DNA of 43,995 nt, from assembly GCA_938036655.1 (NCBI GenBank), contig CALHQS010000055.1:1-43995 (forward strand), written 5' to 3'. Of the stretch, positions 17,601 through 24,747 are shown in pieces; the first letter of the stretch is position 1; each line of letters opens with the position of its first letter. The notes under the pieces are model-generated. The model had not been told where the DNA came from. It worked only from the letters and a program-made list of their open reading frames with translations, and did not search any database. Position numbers and translations under genes: made by a program. This DNA is from an uncultured Candidatus Altimarinota bacterium. Lineage in GTDB: Bacteria; Patescibacteriota; Gracilibacteria; BD1-5; UBA2023.

Positions 17601-19088
17601 ATGAAAAAATTTTTACTCATTCTCGCGTTATTGTTCGCATTTTTTGGAAATATTTTTGGAGCGCTCGCCTGCGCGTTGCCGCCCGATATTTTGCACGAAT
17701 TTCGCATCGATGCCTCTCAAAATCCTGTCAAAATCGAGTATTCACTGATGGCTTGGGAAAATCTCAAACCGCAAGTTCTCTCGACACTTGAAAATAATTC
17801 TCATGCGAAAATTTCGGAAAATTTTGAAAAAATTCTCGAAGAAAATATTACACAAAATGCACATTTTTCTTTTGATGGCACGCCTTTTTCGCTCAAATTT
17901 TTAAGTGGATCGGTTGTTGAAAATACCGAAAATGAGCCTGGAAATTATTTACCAAATCCAATTCTGAAAGCCACTTTTTCGACGGATATTTCGGTAGATT
18001 GGGAGAAAATCAATACTTTCTCGCTTGATTTTAACAAAAAACCGCTGCTCGATATTTCGCCGTTAATTCATCCATATATCGCGACAACAATGCAGAATCC
18101 GCAAGGATATCAGGGCTATGTGATGGACGCCAATGGAAAAATCTGGGATTTATACATACATAATTCGCAAAAAATCGTCATCAAAAGTGAATTCACGGAA
18201 GAGGCTGAAATCAATCATTTTGCGCTTTCGTTCGGACGAGAAAATGATACTTTCGTGAATCCCAACGATACGCGAACGACTACCCCACGCGCTTCTGTTC
18301 CGGATAAACTCAGCAACCCAAATGCTGAGACTATCGATCTTTTCCAACCTGGGCAAACGCTCAAAAATTTTCTTGACAACAATACAGGTTTTGGCCTCAA
18401 AATCGTGGGAATCGTGGTGGCATTGCTCGCAGGGATGGCGCACGGACTATTGCCGGGACATTCCAAAAGCTTGCTCGTAGGATATGTTTCAAATAGCGGA
18501 AGACTCCGTAAAAATGAAATTTTCACTATCATTGCTGGCGTGACTTCTTCGCATACGATGTTTATTTTTCTCTTGGCAATTGTCATTATTGTTCTAGAAA
18601 AATGAACCAGCTTTTCAGCTCAGTTGACGGAAAAATTCGGCGCTGGATTGTATATGATTTTTGGAATTTTTTTCGCGTGGCAAGCCATCAAATTTTTTAG
18701 AAAAAAATCAGATAATTTTGCTAATTTTGGCCGAAATCCACTCAAAAATTCTCTCGAAAATCATCCAAGCAACTGCGCGTGTTGTCAGACGGGAAATACC
18801 AAAAATGCCTTAATGGTGGGACTTTTGGCGGGGCTCGTTCCTTGTATCGATGCGCTAGCGCTTTTTGTTTTTGCGATTGGAATCGGCAATGTGTGGTATT
18901 CTTTTTTCATTATTATCGCATTTTCGCTCGGGCTCGGCTTGATGCTCGCAATCATCGCCTTTTCCCTTTCGTCTGGGAAAAATTTTCTTCACAAAATCGG
19001 ACCAAATTTTGCCAACAATTTTTCTAATTTTTTGACGCTTTTGGCAGGGATTTTTCTCATTGTGATGGGACTTTCTAAAATTTTTTAA
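17601..19088 (+). CDS. NicO-family (RcnA/nickel-cobalt type) metal permease with N-terminal extracytoplasmic domain
   Basis: 495 residues after reading the UGA at 18603 as Gly (VLEK-G-TSFS). Residues 1-25 are a signal sequence (MKKFLLILALLFAFF). About residues 26-250 form an extracytoplasmic domain of unknown type. The C-terminal half holds the NicO signatures: GMAHGLLPGHSKSLLVGYVSNSG, VTSSHTMFIFLLAI and, after a cytoplasmic loop with CACC, GLVPCIDALALFVFAI. NicO proteins move nickel, cobalt and possibly other divalent metals; direction (import or efflux) is not evident. The start is the ATG 6 bases after the -10 box. It is followed after 9 bases by the COG0523 GTPase. Confidence 0.85.
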
Positions 19089-19097
19089 AATATTTTT

Positions 19098-20060
19098 ATG
19101 ACAACAAAAAAAATTCCAATTACGATTTTGACAGGTTTTCTTGGAAGCGGAAAAACGACACTTCTCAATCATATTTTGAAAGGAAATCACGGCCTTAAAA
19201 TCGCGGTGGTAGAAAATGAATTTGGGCAAGCGGGGCTTGATGGTGCACTCATCAAGGCAGAATCAACTGAGGAAATCATCGAGGTTTCGAATGGTTGTCT
19301 TTGTTGTATGGTTCGAAAAGATTGGATGGATGCGATTGAGACACTTCTGAATTCTGGAAAAGAAATTGATGCCATCGTGATTGAGGCCAGTGGCGCAAGT
19401 GAACCGCTTCCTATCGCGCAAAGTTTTTTGATGAATGATATGGATGGGCGCGTGCAATTGGATTCGATCATTTGTCTAATTGATGCACTCAATTATGAAA
19501 ATTTGTTCGCGCAAGATGCCAAAATCGCGCTTGAACAATTGGAATTTGCAGATTTTATCGTGATGAACAAAATTGATTTGGTCGATCAAGAAAAGAAAAA
19601 TTTTCTCACGACGGCAATTCGTCGCGTGAATGCGTTTGCACCAATTATTGAAGCAGAACACGGAAAAGTAAATATCGACCTCCTGTTGGGAACTGGGCGA
19701 TTTTCGCTTACTGATGCGATGGAAGAAAAAAATAATACACCACACCAGCATGCTCACGACGATTTGGAAACATTTGAATATACTGCACGCGGAAAATTTT
19801 TCGTGCAAAAAATGGATGCATTTTTTCAGGATTTGGACAATGATTGTTACCGCGTAAAGGGATTTGTGCAGTTTGTTGAAAAGCCCGATACTTGGTATTT
19901 GATTCAAAAAGCGGGCGCGCGTGTGACGATGGAGCCTTGGGAAGGTGATGCACCAGGAAAATCTCGTCTTATTTTTATCGGGCGAAATTTTAAGATTCCG
20001 CTTATCACCAAACTTCTTGATGATTGTTCGGACGCACCGAAATCAGTTTTATTTATGTAA
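19098..20060 (+). CDS. COG0523/CobW-family metallochaperone GTPase (ZNG1/YciC/CobW type)
   Basis: 320 residues. Walker A GFLGSGKTTLLN, the metal-binding CxCC motif in SNGCLCCMVRKDW, Walker B EASG, guanine specificity NKIDLVD, a His-rich linker (TPHQHAHDD) and the CobW C-terminal domain (GFVQFVEKPDTWYLIQ). Such GTPases deliver a divalent metal, often zinc under limitation, sometimes cobalt or nickel, to client proteins. Placement between a NicO permease and a thioredoxin-like gene, downstream of Fur-type regulators, supports metal homeostasis. No UGA codons. Co-transcribed with the permease. Confidence 0.9.
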   Translation: MTTKKIPITILTGFLGSGKTTLLNHILKGNHGLKIAVVENEFGQAGLDGALIKAESTEEIIEVSNGCLCCMVRKDWMDAIETLLNSGKEIDAIVIEASGASEPLPIAQSFLMNDMDGRVQLDSIICLIDALNYENLFAQDAKIALEQLEFADFIVMNKIDLVDQEKKNFLTTAIRRVNAFAPIIEAEHGKVNIDLLLGTGRFSLTDAMEEKNNTPHQHAHDDLETFEYTARGKFFVQKMDAFFQDLDNDCYRVKGFVQFVEKPDTWYLIQKAGARVTMEPWEGDAPGKSRLIFIGRNFKIPLITKLLDDCSDAPKSVLFM

Positions 20061-20069
20061 TTTCCAAAA

Positions 20070-20423
20070 ATGTTTGGCAAAAATATGGACGACATTCACG
20101 ATTTTTTAGAAGGAAATAAAATTAAAATTTTGTACATTGGGACGCGGTTTTGCTCAACTTGCCAAGCACTTTTTCCAAAAATTGAAGAACTCGCAAAAAA
20201 TCTGGATTTTGTGAATCTCATGCGCGTAGAAATTGATGAAGTGCGCGAAGTTGCGAGCGCGTTTCAGGTTTTGAGTGCACCGACAATTCTCGTTTTTCAC
20301 AACAAAAAGGAATATTTTCGCTCATCGCGATATACTCGAATGGAAGAATTTTCTGAAAAAATTATCGCGCTAAAACCCCTCACTGAAGGGAAAAATTATT
20401 TTTCTGACGAAAATATTTCATAA
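20070..20423 (+). CDS. thioredoxin-like protein with CxxC active site
   Basis: 117 residues from 20070 (an alternative ATG at 20085 gives MDDIHDF). Thioredoxin fold: strand KILYIGTRFCSTCQALFPKIEEL with CSTC in place of CGPC, FVNLMRVEIDEV, and the cis-proline strand VLSAPTILVFHNKKE. Without a signal peptide it should be a cytosolic thiol-disulfide reductase. Last gene of the metal locus; it could reduce cysteines of the CxCC chaperone or the rhodanese. That link is inference. Confidence 0.8.
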   Translation: MFGKNMDDIHDFLEGNKIKILYIGTRFCSTCQALFPKIEELAKNLDFVNLMRVEIDEVREVASAFQVLSAPTILVFHNKKEYFRSSRYTRMEEFSEKIIALKPLTEGKNYFSDENIS

Positions 20424-20452
20424 AAAATCCCCGTTTTGGGGATTTTATTTTC
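20424..20452 (+). terminator. terminator between the metal locus and uvrC
   Basis: CCCC/GGGG hairpin (AATCCCCGTTTTGGGGATT) with flanking A and T runs, usable from both converging sides. Confidence 0.8.
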
Positions 20453-22428
20453 TTAAACAAGTCCATGATCACGAAGTGTCTCTAATTGTTTTTTGTTCAC
20501 GATTTTGAGAATTTCCGTCTCGTCGAGATTTTTGATCTCATCAATGGAACCAGCAATTTTGAGCAATTTTTTGCGCGTCGTTGGGCCGATGCCTGGCAGT
20601 TCTTCCAAAACATTTTTTTTCATAGATTTTCCGCGAGCGCTGCGGTTTGCCGTAATCGAAAACCTGTGTGATTCATCGCGCGCTTTCTGGATCACCATCA
20701 ACTCGGGCGTTCATTTTTCGAACAAAATCGGATTTTTTTGTCCTGGCAAAAAAACTTCCTCTTCCCTTTTGGCAAGGGAACAAAGTCCCACATCGCCACC
20801 CAGAATTTCCGAAATTTGACGCCATTTCGCATCTAAATGCTCACTTTTTTCTGACAAAAATTTTTTAAGTTTTTCAGGATTATTTTCAGCGAAAAATTTT
20901 TCAATTCCAAGAGAAATCCCTTCCAAGGCTGATGAAAGCTGTCATTTTCCCCCATCAATGATAATTAAATTGGGGAAATTTCCCTGCGAAAGTCCCTCCA
21001 TCGTTCGGCGCATCATCACTTCTTGATGCGATGCAAAATCATCGATTTCACCAGCGCGAAGCGATTTTATTTTATATTTTTTATAATTATCCGTATCGGG
21101 TTTTCCATTTTTTATCACCACACGACTCGCATACGTAAATTGTCCGTGCGTGTGAGAAATATCATAACATTCAAAAAAAATCGGTCATTTTTTGGGGATA
21201 GAATATTTCAATCGCTCTAAAATTTGCTCCATATGGCCGCGCGTAAGCGTATTATTTTCAAGCAAATGCCAATTTTTTTTTTGGGCCAATAAACTACTAG
21301 TCCAGTCTTTATCAATAACAGCAGCTCTATTATCGTAAAATCCAAAAGTTCTTTTTTGGTGCCGATTTGTGGCATCAAAATCTGAATTTTTTTCATTTGC
21401 AAAAATGCTTCCAAAATTTCATCGTCAAAATTTTTTTCGACCAACAAAATTTTGGGAATATCAGCAAAATCATCACTATATTGTCGCACCAAAAATTGTG
21501 AAAAAACCTCCGAAATCGTCGCTCATTTAGCATCCACACTTGAACGAAAAACGCCGATAATTTTCCCATCACGAACGCTTGTCAGGCCGACAAAAATCTG
21601 ATTATATTTTTCCAAAATCACGCACGCATCCACATCGCCATCCACCATATCGCGCGCAATTTGTCGCTCAGAAAACATCTCGATGGCCGCAATTTCTTCT
21701 TTGATTTTTTGTGCTTTTTCAAATTCAAGATTTTTCGCAAAAATCTGCATTTTTTCTCGTAGATTTTCTAGAATTTTATTGGTTTTTCCTGACAAAAATT
21801 CTTGTAAATGAGAAATATTTTGATTGTGTTCGTTGATATTTTCCCTTTTCAAAAGGCACGGCGCCGGACAAATCCCGATATAATAGTCCATACACGGCAC
21901 GCCGCGACCAGCCTTATCCGTGATTGTGATTTTCCCACCAATATCAGAAAATTTCATCTTGCACGCACGAATTTTGAACATTCGCCTGAGTGATTTAATA
22001 TTTTCCGAAAGATTCATTCCCTGCGTAAAAGGCCCAAAATATTTGGCGCCATCATTGATTTTTTGACGCGTTTTGATAAGTTCTGGAATTTTTCCTGTCG
22101 TGATTTTGAGATACGAAAGATTTTTGTCATCCTTCATCAAAATATTATATTTTGGCGAAAAATGCTTAATCAAATTGGTTTCTAGCACTAGCGCTTCAAC
22201 TTCCGTCTGACACAAAATCGTCTCAATATCCACAATTTGTCCGACCATATTTCGCTTTGCAACGGTCAAATCTTGCCCTTCACGAAAATACGAACTCACA
22301 CGCGAACGCAAGTTTTTTGCCTTTCCTACATAAATAATTTTCCCCGTTTTATCCTTCATCTGATATACTCACGGCGTTTTCGGAAGGTTTTGCAAAATAT
22401 GGGCGATGTGCTCAGAAATTTTTTTCAT
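20453..22428 (-). CDS. uvrC: excinuclease ABC subunit C, interrupted by a 1-nt frameshift
   Basis: Start MKKISEHIAHIL at 22428, then LPKTP-G-VYQMKDKTG and YVGKAKNLRSRVSSYF, the GIY-YIG endonuclease domain, with UGA as Gly. The UVR domain (NLEFEKAQKIKEEI) and the C-terminal RNase H-like part (FFECYDISHTHGQ, LIIIDGGK-G-QLSSA) follow, then helix-hairpin-helix ELPGIGPTTRKKLL and TAA at 20453. The frame breaks in the T run after KKELLDF (plus-strand A run 21337-21340). One more T restores FYDNRAAVIDKDW; as written, translation stops at a TAG at 21217. Everything else is intact, so this is a very recent lesion or a consensus error. UvrC makes the dual incisions of nucleotide excision repair. Promoter CTTGCA-16-TATAAT lies 6 bases before the ATG. 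Confidence 0.9.
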
Positions 22429-22434
22429 GTGAAA

Positions 22435-22462
22435 ATTATATCTCAAAAATTTTTTATGCAAG
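22435..22462 (-). promoter_or_regulatory. promoter giving a leaderless uvrC mRNA
   Basis: CTTGCA (22457-22462), 16-bp spacer, TATAAT (22435-22440) on the minus strand. Only TTTCAC separates the -10 box from the ATG. Confidence 0.65.
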
Positions 22463-22494
22463 CAAAAAACACGAAAAATAGCGAAAAATTTTTC

Positions 22495-22569
22495 TTGACT
22501 TTTTTAAAATTTATTTTAAAAAATCTCAGTTAGTATATTTGATGTCACATCTGAATATACTAATTTTTT
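22495..22569 (+). promoter_or_regulatory. promoter followed by an attenuator-like hairpin ahead of the 22.6-kb gene
   Basis: TTGACT at 22495-22500 with an A/T -10 box near 22517 (TAAAAA). The predicted transcript then begins almost at once with a long hairpin: TTAGTATATT (22530-22539) pairs perfectly with AATATACTAA (22554-22563), and inside it GATG pairs with CATC. Six T follow (22564-22569). This is a complete intrinsic terminator shape inside the 5' leader, 25 bases before the SD of the gene. Confidence 0.55.
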
Positions 22570-22593
22570 CAAAAACAACTCAGGGAGAGGAAG

Positions 22594-22890
22594 ATGTTGC
22601 TACCCAAACAACAATTACAAACGCTGATTCTCGGCGTAAATTCAATACTTATCACAAAAATGATAGGTCACCAATATCAGAGCGGAATAGGAGCTATAGG
22701 TGTATTAACGATCGGTATTATATTATGGGATATCGTACTGACGACGGATTATCCCGACTATAATACTCATCAGCTCAATATGCTCGTTACCTGGTGCTTG
22801 ATGATGAGTTTATTCTTTGGAATCATATTTTCGCTTATTTTGATACAGACGACAATTTATGATTCAGATGTGAAACTTGGTACACACTGA
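22594..22890 (+). CDS. small membrane protein, SD-led, apparently ending at UGA
   Basis: 98 residues with about three hydrophobic segments (LQTLILGVNSIL, IGVLTIGIILWDIVL, LVTWCLMMSLFFGIIF). GGGAGAGG lies 6 bases before the ATG. Ile AUA and Leu UUA codons are much commoner than in the housekeeping genes. The UGA at 22888 is followed by a GCGTACC/GGTATGC hairpin and a terminator at 22984-23012 before any UAA or UAG. Decoding UGA as Gly would carry the frame to 23157, inside the next gene, past that terminator. So UGA probably ended this gene in its original host. Function unknown. Confidence 0.55.
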   Translation: MLLPKQQLQTLILGVNSILITKMIGHQYQSGIGAIGVLTIGIILWDIVLTTDYPDYNTHQLNMLVTWCLMMSLFFGIIFSLILIQTTIYDSDVKLGTH

Positions 22891-22983
22891 AGCGTACCCT
22901 CATCTGGTATGCGTTATGTTTTGTGACATATTTTTGCTGGAAGCAATTCAGCCATTGGTTTTTTCCAGAATCCTAATACCAAT

Positions 22984-23012
22984 CCCTCACTCGGTTGAGA
23001 GGTTTTCGTTTT
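22984..23012 (+). terminator. terminator between the 22.6-kb and 23.1-kb genes
   Basis: CCCTCA/TGAGAGG stem with one bulge, then TTTTCGTTTT. Confidence 0.6.
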
Positions 23013-23022
23013 CAAAAATTTA

Positions 23023-23050
23023 TTGACAAATAATTTTTTTGTCGTAAAAT
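23023..23050 (+). promoter_or_regulatory. promoter of the 23.1-kb membrane gene
   Basis: TTGACA (23023-23028), 16-bp spacer, TAAAAT (23045-23050). A consensus SD, AGGAGG, follows at 23089-23094, 5 bases before the ATG. Confidence 0.8.
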
Positions 23051-23099
23051 ACCAAAATCAATCAGGCTTTTTTATCAATTGTTTAGATAGGAGGTTAAA

Positions 23100-23573
23100 A
23101 TGGATTCTGATTTGATATTGACAAGTGCATTCGTGGCATATGCCTTTTCTCTTATAGTCTATCAAAGAACTATACGAGAAGCTTTTTCAATGTTCGTAGT
23201 AGCGCATCTCGTAGCGCCGATATTAACATTCTTTCCGATCGAATGGTTCGCGGAAGGAACAGGATTTCTCACTCTATCCGTTGGAACGATATTGATTGGA
23301 CCAATAGTCTCAATAAGTGTAATAGTAGCCCTCTACGAGCCAATATCGGGCGAAAAAACGGTACGAAAAACTCAGGTCTTTCTCGCGTTTCTCGTACTCA
23401 GTACCGTCATATATTGGGCCTTACTCAAAAATAAATACTGGGGTTTTTACCAAACCCTCGAGCGATTGGAATTGCTCTTGATTTGGTGTCTTTTTGTCGC
23501 GGTTTTGACCGTGTTCACCAGATTTATATTCGATAAACATGGTGAAAAGGCGCTCGAAGACCACAAATCTTAG
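23100..23573 (+). CDS. multi-pass membrane protein of unknown function, SD-led
   Basis: 157 residues with four or five hydrophobic segments (LILTSAFVAYAFSLIVY, FSMFVVAHLVAPILTFF, LTLSVGTILIGPIVSISVIVAL, VFLAFLVLSTVIYWALL, LLLIWCLFVAVLTVFTRFIF). It ends EDHKS with TAG; the 24.27-kb protein ends similarly (DDHKSDEN), so the two may be related. Own promoter and terminator, consensus SD, no UGA codon, high AUA content. Family not recognised. Confidence 0.7.
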   Translation: MDSDLILTSAFVAYAFSLIVYQRTIREAFSMFVVAHLVAPILTFFPIEWFAEGTGFLTLSVGTILIGPIVSISVIVALYEPISGEKTVRKTQVFLAFLVLSTVIYWALLKNKYWGFYQTLERLELLLIWCLFVAVLTVFTRFIFDKHGEKALEDHKS

Positions 23574-23590
23574 ATTTTTTCACAATCTGT

Positions 23591-23615
23591 CTGCCCCTCA
23601 CTCGAGGGGCTTTTT
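23591..23615 (+). terminator. terminator of the 23.1-kb gene
   Basis: GCCCCTC/GAGGGGC hairpin with an ACTC loop followed by TTTTTC. Confidence 0.85.
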
Positions 23616-23616
23616 C

Positions 23617-23642
23617 TTGACAAAAAATTTTTTCCATATAGT
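23617..23642 (+). promoter_or_regulatory. promoter of the 23.7-kb leader/membrane unit
   Basis: TTGACA (23617-23622) and TATAGT (23637-23642), spacer only 14 bp. It starts right after the preceding terminator. Confidence 0.5.
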
Positions 23643-23712
23643 GCTCGGGCCGATGAGATTTTTCTTATCGGATTCTTTTTTCTTGTTCAATTCTTTTTTC
23701 GAAGGAATTCAA

Positions 23713-23787
23713 ATGCAAAATCTACTCATGATAGATTTTTTATTTTTTCATGATATGCTTGGAAATGATGGCAACATTAGTCGCTAA
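23713..23787 (+). CDS. possible 24-residue leader peptide
   Basis: GAAGGA lies 6 bases before an ATG giving MQNLLMIDFLFFHDMLGNDG and four more residues, then TAA. It overlaps the start of the next membrane gene (ATG candidates at 23750, 23765 and 23768), so translation of the two could be coupled. It may only serve to deliver ribosomes to that gene. Confidence 0.35.
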   Translation: MQNLLMIDFLFFHDMLGNDGNISR

Positions 23788-24150
23788 TTTTCCTGACAAA
23801 TCCGTAAGATTTCTTGCTATTTTAGGACTTTTTACGCCGATTTTGATCACATTTTTTCCGTGGCAAATTTTACAAAAAAATATCATACTTGGATTTTTGG
23901 AATTTTGATTTTTACTCTGCTCGTGATTACTTTTTTGAGTGGATTTCAAGAATCGCGAAGCGAAATGCTGAGCGAGCAAAAAGTACCAAATATTGCTTTG
24001 ACAATGCATTTTGTTTTGTATAACCTCGTTTCCAGTGGAATGATTTTTGCTGGATTGATTGATGCGACAAAATACAATTGCTGCCACCAAGAAATTTATA
24101 ATTATCTCGATAATATCAGCATGTTCGTTTTTGGAAAAGAGGGGTTTTAG
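23750..24150 (+). pseudogene. small two-helix membrane protein split by a frameshift
   Basis: The first frame reads MMATLVANFPDKSVRFLAIL, one membrane helix (FLAILGLFTPILITFFPW), then QILQK. At the seven-A run near 23873-23879 the coding frame shifts, and the other frame continues with a second helix (WIFGILIFTLLVITFLSGF) and a soluble tail ending FVFGKEGF and TAG at 24148. The tail alone is open from a GTG at 23860. One base change in the A run would give a single protein of about 130 residues. Either a real lesion or a homopolymer error; function unknown. Confidence 0.5.
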
Positions 24151-24162
24151 TTTGAGAAAAAT

Positions 24163-24191
24163 TTGACAAAATATATTTTTTACATTAAAAT
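24163..24191 (+). promoter_or_regulatory. promoter of the 24.27-kb membrane gene
   Basis: TTGACA (24163-24168), 17-bp spacer, TAAAAT (24186-24191). The leader contains a GCCAA/TTGGC hairpin near 24232-24247 and an AGGAGA SD before the ATG. Confidence 0.75.
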
Positions 24192-24273
24192 AAATTCATC
24201 ATTGTTTCAATTTTTTTAATCGAAAATTTGGGCCAATGATACTTGGCTCAGTTTTCTCTTTTTAGGAGATTTA

Positions 24274-24683
24274 AGATGAAAGCTCTCAGAGCAACGCTCA
24301 AAAGCGTCTCAAATATAAGCGTCCTCATGGTGTTTGTTTTACTAGTGTGTATACACCTCAATCTTTCGATTGTGTGGGAAACACTAGGAATAGGTGGAAG
24401 TATCATTTCTATTGTTGGGAAGCTTATTTTAGAAAAACGGAAAAAGCCCTTCTATGAGCATTGTAGAGACCTGATTGAAAAAATCGTCACTATCATGGTG
24501 CTCTCTTTGATAGGGTACATGAGTTTACTTTGGCTGTACACTCAGACTCACGAAGGCATGAATGTTGATTCATTATTCTCTTCACTTCTTAGTTTTGCAT
24601 TTTATACCATGATTTGTGGTGTAGTATACGTGAACTTACTAGTAGGAGAAGGCTTTGATGATCACAAGTCCGATGAAAATTGA
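24274..24683 (+). CDS. multi-pass membrane protein, SD-led, apparently ending at UGA
   Basis: 135 residues with four hydrophobic segments (ISVLMVFVLLVCIHL, LGIGGSIISIVGKL, IVTIMVLSLIGYMSLLWLY, LSFAFYTMICGVVYVNLLV), ending GFDDHKSDEN then UGA at 24681-24683. A strong terminator hairpin begins 10 bases later. If UGA were Gly the frame would run through the hairpin and U tract to a UAA near 24819, antisense to the protease gene, so the message would end before its stop. UGA therefore looks like a legacy stop. No internal UGA. Function unknown. Confidence 0.6.
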
Positions 24684-24690
24684 GCCACAA

Positions 24691-24730
24691 AAACCCCACT
24701 CTTCGAAAGAGCGGGGTTTTTCTTTTTTGG
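24691..24730. terminator. bidirectional terminator between the 24.27-kb gene and the M16C protease gene
   Basis: AAAAACCCC-A-CTCTT/AAAGAG-C-GGGGTTTTT, with A and T runs on both flanks, so it can end both converging transcripts. Confidence 0.9.
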
Positions 24731-24747
24731 GAAATTATTTTTTAAAC

